NCBI GenBank assembly: GCA_900541065.1
Contig: UQIE01000006.1
Span: 1 to 64,000, forward strand
Direction of reading: 5' to 3'
DNA length: 64,000 nt
Source of the DNA: an uncultured Collinsella sp.
GTDB lineage: Bacteria > Actinomycetota > Coriobacteriia > Coriobacteriales > Coriobacteriaceae
Made by a program: the position numbers and the translations under genes. Positions 1 to 11,055 of the stretch are shown here, one piece after another (position 1 is the first letter of the stretch; each line of letters opens with the position of its first letter). The notes beneath the pieces were generated by a model that was not told where the DNA came from, did not search any database, and saw only the letters and a list, made by a program, of their open reading frames with translations.

Positions 1-85
1 CGGTCTTTCATGCAGCAGGGGCTCTCAATGTTTTTATGTCCTGCTCATATCGTCTGTGCCGGCACTTTGGGACACTCCTTGTCAT

Positions 86-117
86 TGGTGCAAAGTAACC
101 TGCCCCCATTGCGCCAA
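86..117. repeat. Family C half-element
   Basis: Reads TTGGTGCAAAGTAACC, then TGCCCCCATTGCGCCAA. It matches one arm of the longer family C palindromes at 6708-6773, 38615-38682 and 48200-48345. The partner arm is not visible here, so this is probably a partial copy. Just upstream (about 66-84) are words (GGGACACTCCTT, TCATTGG) that recall family E. Confidence 0.6.
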
Positions 118-147
118 GCGGCGCGTGCCGTTAAGCGGAGAGGCGTA

Positions 148-175
148 TTGTTGACCCATCGTTTGGGCATACAAT
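148..175 (+). promoter_or_regulatory. Possible promoter for ade
   Basis: A TTGTTG box (148-153) and a TACAAT box (170-175) are 16 bp apart, upstream of the adenine deaminase gene. A hairpin with a T-run follows at 188-223, so transcripts from here would meet a terminator-like structure before the start codon. This is inferred from consensus similarity only. Confidence 0.35.
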
Positions 176-187
176 GGCTATTGGCTT

Positions 188-223
188 GCTGCGGTGAAGG
201 TCTGTCCGCTCCGCAGCTTTTTT
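188..223 (+). terminator. Hairpin plus T-run in front of ade
   Basis: GCTGCGG (188-194) pairs with CCGCAGC (211-217) and is followed by six T residues. It ends just before the ade ribosome-binding site AAAGGAG (232-238). It may terminate upstream transcription or attenuate ade; I saw no recognisable purine riboswitch core. Confidence 0.5.
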
Positions 224-243
224 CTACGGTTAAAGGAGTATGT

Positions 244-2064
244 ATGTCCGTTGAGGTCATGAGGTCTGTGATCGAGGCCGCCGAGGGGCGCGTGCCCGTC
301 GACACGCTGTTTACCAATGCGCAGATTGTCGACGTGTATGGCCAGCGTGTGGCGCCCGGTAGCGTTGCTGTCAAGGACGGTGTGATCGTCGGCGTGCTCT
401 ACAACGGTCGCGACGATGCCTCCGGTACCTACGAGGCTGCCGAGGTTATCGACTGCCAGGGTCGCTATCTCACTCCCGGTTTTATTGACGGGCATCTGCA
501 TATCGAGTCTTCGAACATCCGTCCCGCCGAGTATGCTCGCATGGCCGCGACGCGCGGTACTACCACCGCCATTGCCGACAGCCACGAGATTGCTAATGTT
601 GCCGGTCTCGACGGCTTGCGCTTTATGATTGAGGACGGCCGCCGCGCACCCATCTCCATCAAATACATGATGCCTTCGTGCGTGCCCGCGCTGCCCGACG
701 AGCAGGCCGGTGCCGTTATTTCTGCTGCCGATATGCAGGCGTTTTTTGCCGAGCATCCAGGCGATGTCTTTGGTCTGGGCGAAATGATGAACCTGCCGGG
801 CGTCTTTATGGCCGACCCCGAGACCTGTGCTCGCATCGATGCTGCCAACCAGACGCCGTCCAAGCAGGTCGACGGCCACGCGCCGCTCGTTGCCGGTAAG
901 GACCTCAACGCCTATGCCGCAGCAGGTATTATCGCCGACCACGAGTCGACGATTCCCGAGGAGGCGCTCGACAAGCTGTCTCGCGGCATGTACGTGATGC
1001 TGCGCGAAGGCACGTGCAGCCATGACCTGGCCAATTTGTCCCCGATGCTGCTGGAGAATCCTGCCCGTGCCCGCCGCTGCTGCTTTGCGACCGACGACCG
1101 TGCTCCCTCCGATGCTCTTTCGACCGGCATGATCGACAATGCCTGCCGCGTGGCTATCGAGGCCGGTATCGACCCCGTGGTCGCCATCTCTATGGCGTCC
1201 CTTTCCACGGCTGAGGCATTTGGCCTGGACCACGGCTGCCGCGACCCGCACGAGCTCCGCGGCGCGATCGCTCCGGGCAAGCGCGCCGACCTGCTGGTGC
1301 TCGATGACCTGACCTTTGCCACGGCCCCGCATCGCGTATATGCCGCCGGTGCTCTGGTGGCGCAGGATGGCACCTTTGTGGGCGAGATCGCACCCGAGAC
1401 GGCCGAGGTCGCAGCGCTTGCCGATGAGCTGCGTGCTTCCGTTAAGCTGCCGAAGCTATCGCTCGACGTGTTCGACTATGCCTTTAAGTCGGGCGAGGCC
1501 GTGATTGACGTGGTGCCGGGCAAGGCCATCACGGGCATGGTTCGTCCCGAGACTGACGAGAACTTGCGTCGCATTATGCTGATCGAGCGCCATGGCCGCG
1601 GCGTGTCGCTGCAGGCCGAGGGCGCCGATGGCGACGGTCCCGCCGGCATGGGGCTCGTCGGCAAGCATATCGGTCGCGGCTGGGTGCGCGGTTTCACCAT
1701 CACGGGCGGTGCCATTGCCTCCACGATCGGCCACGACTCGCACAACGTGTGCGTGGTGGGCGACAACGCTGCCGATATGATGGCCGCCGTTGAGGCCGTG
1801 GGCCAGGGCGGCCACGTGCTGGTGCGCAACGGCGAGGTCGTGGCGCGCATTCCGCTGGCGCTCGGTGGCCTGATGAGCGAGGGCACGGCCGAGGACGTTG
1901 CCGCGCAGCACGATGACTTTATGGTCAAGGCGCGCGCCATGGGTATTGAGCCGCCGCTCGACCCCATCATGGGCATCATCTTCCTGCCCCTGCCGGTCAT
2001 CCCGACGCTCCGCATCCGCCCCGAGGGCATGTTCGACGTTACAACCTTCACCTACGCCGACTAG
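244..2064 (+). CDS. ade: Adenine deaminase
   Basis: The 606-residue protein would convert adenine to hypoxanthine and ammonia in purine salvage, in the cytoplasm. An amidohydrolase metal motif GFIDGHLHIESS lies near residue 80, followed by the family's ADSHEIANV segment, and the C-terminal region is full length for bacterial AdeC-type enzymes. The frame is open from base 10, but ATG 244 is preferred: AAAGGAG lies 6 bases upstream and the family N-terminus begins there. The TAG stop codon is the first three bases of a family E repeat. The gene stands alone; a HAD phosphatase follows after about 200 bp. Family assignment is firm; substrate is inferred from the family. Confidence 0.93.
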   Translation: MSVEVMRSVIEAAEGRVPVDTLFTNAQIVDVYGQRVAPGSVAVKDGVIVGVLYNGRDDASGTYEAAEVIDCQGRYLTPGFIDGHLHIESSNIRPAEYARMAATRGTTTAIADSHEIANVAGLDGLRFMIEDGRRAPISIKYMMPSCVPALPDEQAGAVISAADMQAFFAEHPGDVFGLGEMMNLPGVFMADPETCARIDAANQTPSKQVDGHAPLVAGKDLNAYAAAGIIADHESTIPEEALDKLSRGMYVMLREGTCSHDLANLSPMLLENPARARRCCFATDDRAPSDALSTGMIDNACRVAIEAGIDPVVAISMASLSTAEAFGLDHGCRDPHELRGAIAPGKRADLLVLDDLTFATAPHRVYAAGALVAQDGTFVGEIAPETAEVAALADELRASVKLPKLSLDVFDYAFKSGEAVIDVVPGKAITGMVRPETDENLRRIMLIERHGRGVSLQAEGADGDGPAGMGLVGKHIGRGWVRGFTITGGAIASTIGHDSHNVCVVGDNAADMMAAVEAVGQGGHVLVRNGEVVARIPLALGGLMSEGTAEDVAAQHDDFMVKARAMGIEPPLDPIMGIIFLPLPVIPTLRIRPEGMFDVTTFTYAD

Positions 2065-2121
2065 TCATCGGGGACGTTCTTAAACGACTAGTCATTGGGG
2101 ACGCTCTTTGGCGGGCTGCCT
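2062..2121 (+). repeat. Family E repeat, two half-units
   Basis: Two imperfect direct copies of AGTCATYGGGGACGYTCTT begin at 2062 and 2089, separated by AAACGAC. The first copy starts with the TAG stop codon of ade. The same composite sequence occurs at 33906-33960 and, inverted, near 3118-3176 and 59799-59852. Confidence 0.8.
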
Positions 2122-2203
2122 GACGCCGCGACCGTAGGGCCTCTGGCATGTGTGAGCTATTTGCCAGGTCCTTGTAACGTTTACGCCCGCGGAGTCTTAT
2201 TTG

Positions 2204-2265
2204 AGCTCCCTTTGGGTACGTTGGAATCGGATACGCGTTCGATTCCAACAAGCCCGAAGGGAGCT
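2204..2265 (+). promoter_or_regulatory. Two-stem leader hairpin that buries the ribosome-binding site
   Basis: The outer stem AGCTCCCTT (2204-2212) pairs perfectly with AAGGGAGCT (2257-2265). The inner stem TTGGAATCG (2221-2229) pairs with CGATTCCAA (2240-2248). The Shine-Dalgarno AAGGGAG of the next gene is entirely inside the outer stem, and TTTTCT follows before ATG 2271. It could be a terminator reused as a leader or a translational switch. Confidence 0.6.
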
Positions 2266-2270
2266 TTTCT

Positions 2271-3065
2271 ATGTTTAAACTGATTGCATCCGATATGGAC
2301 GGCACACTGCTTGACGAAAACGGCCAGGTGCCTCCCGAGACCTACGAACTGATTCTGGCGCTACACGAGCATGGTGTGCATTTCGCTGCATCGTCAGGTC
2401 GTCGCTACGATCGCCTGTGCGAGTTCTTTGCGCCCGTTCGCGACAAGATGGACTTTGTCGCCGCTAACGGCGCCCAGGTCTACGCCGACGGTAAGATGGT
2501 AGACCGTGAGGTGTATTCTCACCTGGCGATTCGAAGGCTCGCCCAAGCCGTCAGGACGTTTCCCAATCTGCATCTTGCACTCTTTGACCGAACCAAGTCC
2601 TTCCTGCTCGATGACGAGTGCAAGTTCGTGCGTGAGGTCGATAAGGACCTTCCCAATGCCGAGCGCATTTGGGAGCTGCCCGATCCCAGCGTAAATATCA
2701 TCAAAGCGAGTATCTTTTGCGATGACAGTGCGGTTATGGACAGCGCGTACGTGCTACAGCGCGAACTTGGTCAGCTCTTTACTTTTGCGCCTTCGGGCAA
2801 CGCGTGGATCGATGCCATGCAGCCTGGTGTGTCGAAGGCCTCGGGTATCGCGCAGCTCGCGGAGCATTACGGCATTGGTCGCGACGAGGTCATGGCGTTT
2901 GGCGACTCGATGAACGACTACGAGATTATTCGCTTTGTCGGCACGGGCTGCGCGATGGAAAACGCGCGCCCCGCGCTCAAGGCGGTGGCCAATCGCGTGG
3001 TGGGTTGTAACCGCGACCACGCCGTCCAGCAGGAGCTCCGCCACGTTTTGGAGAGCCTCGCCTGA
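2271..3065 (+). CDS. HAD-superfamily Cof-type phosphatase
   Basis: A 264-residue cytoplasmic hydrolase of the Cof/YbiV-like HAD subfamily, probably acting on a small phosphorylated metabolite such as a sugar phosphate. Motif I is DMDGTLLDE near residue 8, with the first Asp as the expected nucleophile. Motif IV is GDSMNDYE near residue 208, and the region between has the size of a C2-type cap. The start is the ATG directly after a hairpin carrying the ribosome-binding site. The convergent gene at 3185-4027 encodes a second member of the same family. The true substrate cannot be read from sequence. Confidence 0.88.
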   Translation: MFKLIASDMDGTLLDENGQVPPETYELILALHEHGVHFAASSGRRYDRLCEFFAPVRDKMDFVAANGAQVYADGKMVDREVYSHLAIRRLAQAVRTFPNLHLALFDRTKSFLLDDECKFVREVDKDLPNAERIWELPDPSVNIIKASIFCDDSAVMDSAYVLQRELGQLFTFAPSGNAWIDAMQPGVSKASGIAQLAEHYGIGRDEVMAFGDSMNDYEIIRFVGTGCAMENARPALKAVANRVVGCNRDHAVQQELRHVLESLA

Positions 3066-3068
3066 TCC

Positions 3069-3176
3069 GGCAGTTGGGGACGTTCCTTTTCCGCCGGCAG
3101 TGGGGGACAGCCCTTGCAACTTTTTCGCGAAGAGTGTCCCCAACGACCGGTCGTTTAAGAACGTCCCCGATGACTG
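3069..3176. repeat. Family E and E-variant repeats between convergent genes
   Basis: The stretch begins with the variant GGCAGTTGGGGACGTTCC, which recurs inverted near 48356-48396. It continues (about 3118-3176, inverted) with the main family E unit as at 2062 and 59799. The minus-strand phosphatase gene stops with TAG at 3187-3185, and the sequence after that stop (TCATCGG) resembles the junction seen at ade. Confidence 0.75.
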
Positions 3177-3184
3177 GCCGATGA

Positions 3185-4027
3185 CTAGGCGAGGGCGGCC
3201 ATGATGGTGCGGGCGACGCCGTCGTGGTCGTTGTCGAACTCGGTGATGGCGTCGGCGGCCTCGCGGTCTTCGGGCTCGGCGTTGATCATGGCCATGCCGT
3301 GGCCCGCTGCCTGCAGCATGGGGATGTCGTTGATGTTGTCGCCGAACGCCCAGGCGTCGGCGAGACGCTCGCCCAGGTGCTCGCATAGCCACGTGAGGGC
3401 CGTTCCCTTGGTGGCTCCCTCGCCCATGACCTCGATATTCATGGCGTACGAACGCGTGACCTCAATGCCTCCGAGCGTGTCGAGCTCCGCCGCGATGGCG
3501 TCGCGATCGGCTGGGTCGTGCCAGTACATGGCGATGCGTTCGAGTGTCTCGACCTCGTCGATCTTGCTGTCGATATCCATGTCGATCGGTGTTCGTGTGC
3601 GCTTGAGCGAAGCCGCGATGTGGGGGTCGCCGCCGCAGAATTCGTCCAGGCGCGTGTAGAGCGAGCGGGGGAGGAAGCACTGGCCGTCGGCGAAGATATC
3701 GAAGGTGACGTCATGGCCGGCGGCAATGCTATGGACACGGTGGGCGATGGCGCGGTCGAGCGGTCGGCTCAAAATGCGCGTAGCGCGTGAGGTATCGGTG
3801 GGCACGTCGTCGTCGAGCTGCCAGACGCTGGCACCGTTGGCGCAGACGGCATAGTGCACGGCGGGGTGGGCGAGGATGGGCTCAAAGACGCCCGACAGCG
3901 GACGTCCCGTGCAGGGCACAAACTCAATACCGCGGCGCGCAAGCTCGTCGAGCATCGCCCAGGTGGCGTCGCTCATCTGCTTATCACTCGTCAGCAGTGT
4001 TCCATCCATATCGGAAAACACAATCAT
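3185..4027 (-). CDS. HAD-superfamily Cof-type phosphatase
   Basis: A 280-residue protein of the same HAD subfamily as the gene at 2271. It opens with MIVFSDMDGTLLTSDK (motif I DxDGT) and carries FGDNINDIPML (motif IV) near residue 225. It is expected to be a soluble Mg-dependent phosphatase; the substrate is unknown. The ribosome-binding site AAAGGAT lies 8-10 bases before ATG 4027. Citrate synthase lies upstream on the same strand, about 90 bp away. The two HAD genes are too different in sequence to be a recent duplication. Confidence 0.87.
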   Translation of the reverse strand: MIVFSDMDGTLLTSDKQMSDATWAMLDELARRGIEFVPCTGRPLSGVFEPILAHPAVHYAVCANGASVWQLDDDVPTDTSRATRILSRPLDRAIAHRVHSIAAGHDVTFDIFADGQCFLPRSLYTRLDEFCGGDPHIAASLKRTRTPIDMDIDSKIDEVETLERIAMYWHDPADRDAIAAELDTLGGIEVTRSYAMNIEVMGEGATKGTALTWLCEHLGERLADAWAFGDNINDIPMLQAAGHGMAMINAEPEDREAADAITEFDNDHDGVARTIMAALA

Positions 4028-4114
4028 TCGTTGCGATCCTTTCTACTGGCATAAAAAGCGTGGCCGAGGGCGGTGATGCCCTGGCCACGTTCGGGTTCTA
4101 TAACGGTCCGCGTC

Positions 4115-5533
4115 TTAGCGATTGGCGAGCGGCTTGTACTCCAGCGGATCGATCACCGGACGGTATGCCGGGCGGATGATGCGATGCGCGCAGAAGAGCT
4201 CTTCCATGCGGTGCGCCGACCAGCCGGCCATGCGGGCGACGGCGAACAGCGGCGTAAAGAGCGTCTCGGGCACGCCGAGCATCTTATAGATAAAGCCCGT
4301 GTACAGGTCGATGTTGGCGCAGATGGGCTTGGTCATGCCGTGATCGCGCATCACTTGCGGGGCCAGGCGCTCGATGCGCTCGATGAGTGCGAACTCTTCA
4401 CCCAAGTCCTTCTTGGCTGCCAGCGAGCGCGCGTAACGGCGGCAGACCTCGGCGCGCGGGTCGCTGAGCGTATAGACGGCGTGGCCCATGCCGTAGATGA
4501 GGCCCGTGCCGTCGAAGGCCTGCTTGTCGAGGATCTTGCCCAGGTAGGCCGCGACCTCGTCCTCGTCCTCCCAGTTGGAGACATGCGCGCGGATGTCCTC
4601 GTGCATAGACACGACCTTGGCATTGGCACCGCCGTGGCGCGGGCCCTTGAGCGAGCCGATAGCCGCGGCGTAGGCGGAATACGGATCGGTGGCCGAAGAC
4701 GACAGCACGCGGCAAGCGAAGGTAGAGTTGTTGCCGCCGCCGTGCTCGGCATGCAGCACGAGCATAACGTCGAGCAGCATGGCTTCGTCGCGGGTGAATG
4801 CCATGCCGCCGCGCAACACCTGCAGGATGGTCTCGGCGGTGGAGAGGCCGGGAGTGGGGTGCGGCACGTGAACCTCGGAGCCGCGAAGCTTGGCGACCGA
4901 GGCCATGTGTGCGAAGGCGGCAATGCGCGGGAGACGTGCGAGCATGGAAATGGCGACGTCGATTTCGTGCTCGGGCGTGATCACGTCTGGTTCGGCATCG
5001 AAGGCGTAGAGCAGCAGCACGGCGCGCTGGAGCACGTTCATGATGCTCGACGACACCGTGGTCATGGGGAACTCTTTGACGTACTCGTCGCTCAGATGTC
5101 TAAAGGCACCCAGGCGCTCGCAGAAGCCGTCGAGCTCTTCCTTGTTGGGCAGCGAACCCGTGATAAGCAGATAGGCGACTTCCTCGTAGCCGTAGCGATT
5201 CTCGGCCTGGGCATTGTTGACCAGATCCTCGATGCTGTAGCCGCGAAGCGTGAGCTTGCCCTGATCGGGCACGACCTTTCCGTCGACCTTGTTGTAGCCG
5301 TGCACATCCGAGATACGAGTGAGGCCCGCGACCACGCCCGAGCCGTCGGCATTGCGCAGGCCGCGCTTGACATTGTGCTCGACAAACAGGTCCTCGTCAT
5401 AAGGGTCGGTCGGCAGGCCGTGGTAGAGGCTTTCGCTCTCAGACGAAATCTGGCGGCTTGCTTCGTAATCCAGAACCAGTCGGCTCAAGTGGTCATCGAA
5501 GCGGTAATAGATTTTCTTGGCGTCGTAGGCCAT
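4115..5533 (-). CDS. gltA: Citrate synthase
   Basis: A 472-residue enzyme condensing oxaloacetate and acetyl-CoA to citrate. The family's catalytic elements are visible: GPRHGGAN near residue 300 (first active His), GMGHAVYTLSDPRA near residue 345 (second active His) and NIDLYTGFIY near residue 405 (active Asp region). It is longer than the roughly 370-430-residue types because of an N-terminal segment of about 50 residues, as in other anaerobic actinobacterial and clostridial forms. No other TCA gene lies nearby, so its role is probably biosynthesis of 2-oxoglutarate and glutamate, in line with the gltBD genes at 27.7-33.9 kb. That link is inference. Confidence 0.93.
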   Translation of the reverse strand: MAYDAKKIYYRFDDHLSRLVLDYEASRQISSESESLYHGLPTDPYDEDLFVEHNVKRGLRNADGSGVVAGLTRISDVHGYNKVDGKVVPDQGKLTLRGYSIEDLVNNAQAENRYGYEEVAYLLITGSLPNKEELDGFCERLGAFRHLSDEYVKEFPMTTVSSSIMNVLQRAVLLLYAFDAEPDVITPEHEIDVAISMLARLPRIAAFAHMASVAKLRGSEVHVPHPTPGLSTAETILQVLRGGMAFTRDEAMLLDVMLVLHAEHGGGNNSTFACRVLSSSATDPYSAYAAAIGSLKGPRHGGANAKVVSMHEDIRAHVSNWEDEDEVAAYLGKILDKQAFDGTGLIYGMGHAVYTLSDPRAEVCRRYARSLAAKKDLGEEFALIERIERLAPQVMRDHGMTKPICANIDLYTGFIYKMLGVPETLFTPLFAVARMAGWSAHRMEELFCAHRIIRPAYRPVIDPLEYKPLANR

Positions 5534-5610
5534 GCGCGCTCCTCTCCGGGCCGCATCGGGGTGGCTTGCATGGGCATGCGCGCGTCAGGCTATCCCCAGC
5601 GGCTTGCTCG

Positions 5611-5898
5611 CTACAGGCGGTACATAAAGTTAAAGACGTCCTCGCGCTGGATGGACACGTTGACGCCCGAAAGCTCGCCGGCCTCGGCCAGGGCCTTCTG
5701 CAGCTCGGCGAAGTCGAGCTTGGACTCGGCGGTATCGGCCAGCATGGTCATGGTGAAGATGTCCTCGATAATGGACTGCGTGATGTCGCGGATGTCGACG
5801 TTGGCCTCGCCCAGGACACGGGTGACGCCGGCGACGATACCGGGGCGGTTCTTGCCAAGGACGGTGATGACGATGCGGGAGGACGAGATCTCGGCCAT
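5611..5898 (-). CDS. ACT domain-containing protein
   Basis: A 95-residue protein made of one ACT-like module (VITVLGKNRPGIVAGVTRVL at the N-terminus), followed by a second half of similar fold. It matches the small UPF0237-type ACT proteins. Such proteins bind amino acids or related ligands and are often paired with a DUF711/PFL-like gene, but no such partner is present here. It lies 78 bp upstream of citrate synthase in the same direction and may share its transcript. Function is unproven. Confidence 0.85.
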   Translation of the reverse strand: MAEISSSRIVITVLGKNRPGIVAGVTRVLGEANVDIRDITQSIIEDIFTMTMLADTAESKLDFAELQKALAEAGELSGVNVSIQREDVFNFMYRL

Positions 5899-6090
5899 GG
5901 GAAACCCTTTCGCGTGGTTGCGGCGCGCGGGTGCGCTCCGCTACGGTACAGTGTTCATCATTGTACCTGTCTGGCGCCAAAAGGGGTGTGCTTACTGCGG
6001 CGTTACACGTCTGCAACATGGATGAAGGTTCGATGGGGTGCGTGCTCGCTGCGATTGGGCATGTCGCATTGCACAAAGACCGTGAACCTT

Positions 6091-6119
6091 TTGTGGGACG
6101 CGCGGTGCCGTGGTACCAT
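6091..6119 (+). promoter_or_regulatory. Possible rpmE promoter
   Basis: TTGTGG (6091-6096) and TACCAT (6114-6119) are separated by 17 bp, placing a start site just before the paired hairpins of the rpmE leader. The rest of the 305-bp gap between the ACT gene and rpmE shows nothing else I can support. Confidence 0.35.
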
Positions 6120-6125
6120 AGCCGA

Positions 6126-6190
6126 GTTTGTTGTCTTGGTCGGAAACCAAGACGCCTTATGCGCTGATCGGTAACCAGCGCCTGACTAAT
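6126..6190 (+). promoter_or_regulatory. Structured rpmE leader, likely L31 autoregulatory element
   Basis: Two adjacent hairpins precede rpmE: GTCTTGGT (6133-6140) with ACCAAGAC (6146-6153), and GCGCTG (6161-6166) with CAGCGC (6176-6181). Ribosomal leader families described for L31 include a Coriobacteria-specific one. Position and arrangement fit, but I have not compared it with the covariance model. Confidence 0.5.
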
Positions 6191-6203
6191 AAGGAGTCCT
6201 ACC

Positions 6204-6629
6204 ATGAAGCAGGGTATCCATCCCCAGTATGTCGAGTGCACGGTGACGTGCTCCTGCGGCAACACCTTCAAGACGCACGCTACCGTGTCCGAGATGAAGG
6301 TCGAGCTTTGCAACGAGTGCCACCCGTTCTACACCGGCCAGCAGAAGTTCGTCGACACCGGTGGACGCGTCCAGCGCTTCGCCGACAAGTTCGGTGGCGC
6401 CGCTGCCGCCCAGCTCAAGAAGGCTGAGGAGGCCAAGGCTGCCAAGGCCGCCAAGGCTGCTGAGGCCGAGGCCGCTCGCAAGGCCGCCGCTGAGGCTAAG
6501 GCTGCCGAGAAGGCTAAGCGTGCCGCTAAGTTCGCCGAGGAGGCTGCCAAGCAGGCCGCCGAGGCTCCCGCAGAGGCTCCCGTCGAGGAGGCCGCTGCCG
6601 AGGCTGAGACCACCGAGGCTGCTGAGTAA
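6204..6629 (+). CDS. rpmE: 50S ribosomal protein L31 with long Ala/Glu/Lys tail
   Basis: Residues 1-70 are a standard zinc-binding L31 (MKQGIHPQYVECTVTCSCGN at the N-terminus), with Cys16, Cys18, Cys36 and Cys39 as zinc ligands. The protein is 141 residues, about twice the usual length. Residues 71-141 are a low-complexity tail of Ala with Lys, Arg and Glu, lysine/arginine-rich first and then acidic. Such tails are predicted to be helical or disordered and could contact rRNA or ribosome-associated factors. The ribosome-binding site AAGGAG is well placed before ATG 6204. A terminator hairpin follows at 6666-6702. Confidence 0.95.
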   Translation: MKQGIHPQYVECTVTCSCGNTFKTHATVSEMKVELCNECHPFYTGQQKFVDTGGRVQRFADKFGGAAAAQLKKAEEAKAAKAAKAAEAEAARKAAAEAKAAEKAKRAAKFAEEAAKQAAEAPAEAPVEEAAAEAETTEAAE

Positions 6630-6665
6630 ATAGCTCGCCGCGGAATCGCTCGCATTCATGGCATA

Positions 6666-6702
6666 AGGGCCGTGCATCCGTTTGGGTGCGCGGCCCTTTT
6701 CC
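6666..6702 (+). terminator. rpmE terminator
   Basis: GGGCCGTGCATCC pairs with the following GGGTGCGCGGCCC and is followed by CCTTTTCCTTT. This is a strong GC-rich stem with a T-rich end just after rpmE. Confidence 0.75.
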
Positions 6703-6707
6703 TTTAT

Positions 6708-6773
6708 TGGTGCAAACGAACCTGTCTCCATGGCACCAGATTGGTACGAAGGGGACGGATTGGTTTGCGCCAA
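6708..6773. repeat. Family C palindrome
   Basis: The left arm TTGGTGCAAACGAACC (6708 on) and the right arm ending GGTTTGCGCCAA (to 6773) pair over about 23 bp with some mismatches. The centre carries GGCACCAGATTGGTAC. It lies between rpmE and secA, immediately before a family D hairpin. Confidence 0.7.
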
Positions 6774-6803
6774 ATGGCAGAGAGACAGCGTTTTCCCAGA
6801 TAA

Positions 6804-6840
6804 AACCTGCCAAAATAAACCTGTCCCTTTTTGGCAGGTT
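6804..6840. repeat. Family D 37-bp hairpin
   Basis: AACCTGCCAAAA (6804-6815) pairs perfectly with TTTTGGCAGGTT (6829-6840); the loop reads ATAAACCTGTCCC. An almost identical 37-bp unit lies at 20303-20339 beside the serine recombinase. Of the 340-bp rpmE-secA gap, only 6841-6969 remains without a named feature. It contains a TACAAT box at 6903-6908 but no convincing partner box. Confidence 0.75.
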
Positions 6841-6969
6841 GGTCGTAGTTATTACGTGGCGGTCGAGGTCGACCGCATAGGGTGCGCCCTGTTTGGCTAA
6901 AGTACAATTATCTGTGTTTAACTCGCCCAAGGCTGCATGGCATGGGCGATGGCCAAAAAGGAAAACCAC

Positions 6970-9776
<2,807 letters not shown>

Positions 9777-9777
<1 letters not shown>

Positions 9778-10925
9778 TGGTCGAGGCTTTAGAGGTAACG
9801 CCCGCCGAGCTGGACGCGTTTGCGGACCGGCTCGGCGAGGTCGAGTCGTATCTTCATTTGGACGAGAAGCGCACGCGCGTGACCGAGCTCGAGGCAAAAA
9901 GCGTGGCCCCCGGCTTTTGGGATGACGCCGACGCCGCTCGCGCCACCATGGAGGAGATCGCTCGAGCCAAGGAAGATATCGCTGCCGTGGATACCGCGCG
10001 CGGCGAGCTATCTGACGCCCGTGCGGCGCTGGAGCTTGCCGAGGAGATGGGCGACGACCCCGATGCCGCCGCGCTGCGCGAGGAGGCTGCCGCTACGACA
10101 GAACGCCTGGCCCGCGCTATCGACGAGCTCGAGCTTTCGAGCTGGTTTACCGGTGAGTTCGATCACGGCGACGCGATTGTGACCATCAAGCCCGGACAGG
10201 GTGGCCTGGAGGCGCAGGACTGGACCTTCATGCTCTTTAAGATGTACATGAAGTACTGCCAGCGTCGCGGCTGGAAGGTTACCATCAACGACTGCCCCGC
10301 GGCCGAGGTCATCGGCATCGACCGTGCGACCTTTACCGTAGAGGGCAAGGACGCGTTTGGCATGCTGCGTGCCGAGGCCGGTGTGCACCGCTTGGTGCGC
10401 ATTAGCCCCACCGACGACAAGAAGCGCCGCCAGACCACGTTTGCCGGCGTCGAGGTCATCCCCGTGCTGCCTGACGATATCGACATCGAGATCAGTCCCG
10501 ACGATATCCGCGTGGACGTGTATCACGCGAGCGGCCCGGGCGGCCAGGGCGTCAACACCACCGACTCCGCCGTACGCGTGACGCATTTTCCCAGCGGCAT
10601 CGTTGTCACTTGCCAAAACGAGCGCAGCCAGATTCAGAACAAGGCCGCGTGCATGCAGATTCTCAAGGCCCGTCTGTACGAGATCGAGCTTGAGAAGCGC
10701 GCCGAGGCGCTCGACGAGATTCGTGGACCCAAGACCACGATCGGGTTTGGTAACCAGATTCGCAGCTACGTGCTCTACCCGTACCAGATGGTCAAGGACC
10801 TGCGTACGGGCGTGGAGACCAGCAACGTCGAGGCCGTTCTCGACGATGGCGATCTGGATCCGTTTGTGATCGGCTACCATCGCTGGGCAACCGGCAACGC
10901 CGATGCGGAAGGCTCGGACGCCTAG
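9777..10925 (+). CDS. prfB: Peptide chain release factor 2
   Basis: A 382-residue class I release factor. The catalytic GGQ motif is near residue 255 (GPGGQGVNTTD). The codon-recognition tripeptide near residue 210 reads Ser-Pro-Thr (VRISPTDDKKRR), where RF2 normally has Ser-Pro-Phe; the DNA AGC CCC ACC is unambiguous. The gene starts at an ATG that overlaps the secA stop by one base and is in frame throughout, so the programmed UGA frameshift known from many prfB genes is absent. A strong terminator follows at 11015-11046. Confidence 0.95.
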
Positions 10926-11014
10926 GCACATGGTTGGCTCCGGGTCGATGCAAACACTTCGCAGGGGTGGTATTTGCTCGATGAATCGGTAGAATCGAAT
11001 ACAGCAAGAAGTTC

Positions 11015-11046
11015 AAAGCGCACTCGTTTGGGTGCGCTTTTTTGAG
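11015..11046 (+). terminator. Terminator after prfB
   Basis: AAAGCGCAC (11015-11023) pairs with GTGCGCTTT (11032-11040), then TTTG. It ends only a few bases before the ribosome-binding site of the next gene, so it may also serve as an attenuator for the YitT gene. Confidence 0.75.
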
Positions 11047-11055
11047 GGAGGCAGC

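Noticed and set aside
188..243. Purine riboswitch before ade
   Set aside because: Only a terminator-type hairpin is visible; the conserved loop sequences of guanine/adenine aptamers were not found upstream.
4073..6025. A 650-codon plus-strand frame across the citrate synthase gene
   Set aside because: It runs antisense to a clear citrate synthase and ACT-domain gene, and its product has no recognisable motif.
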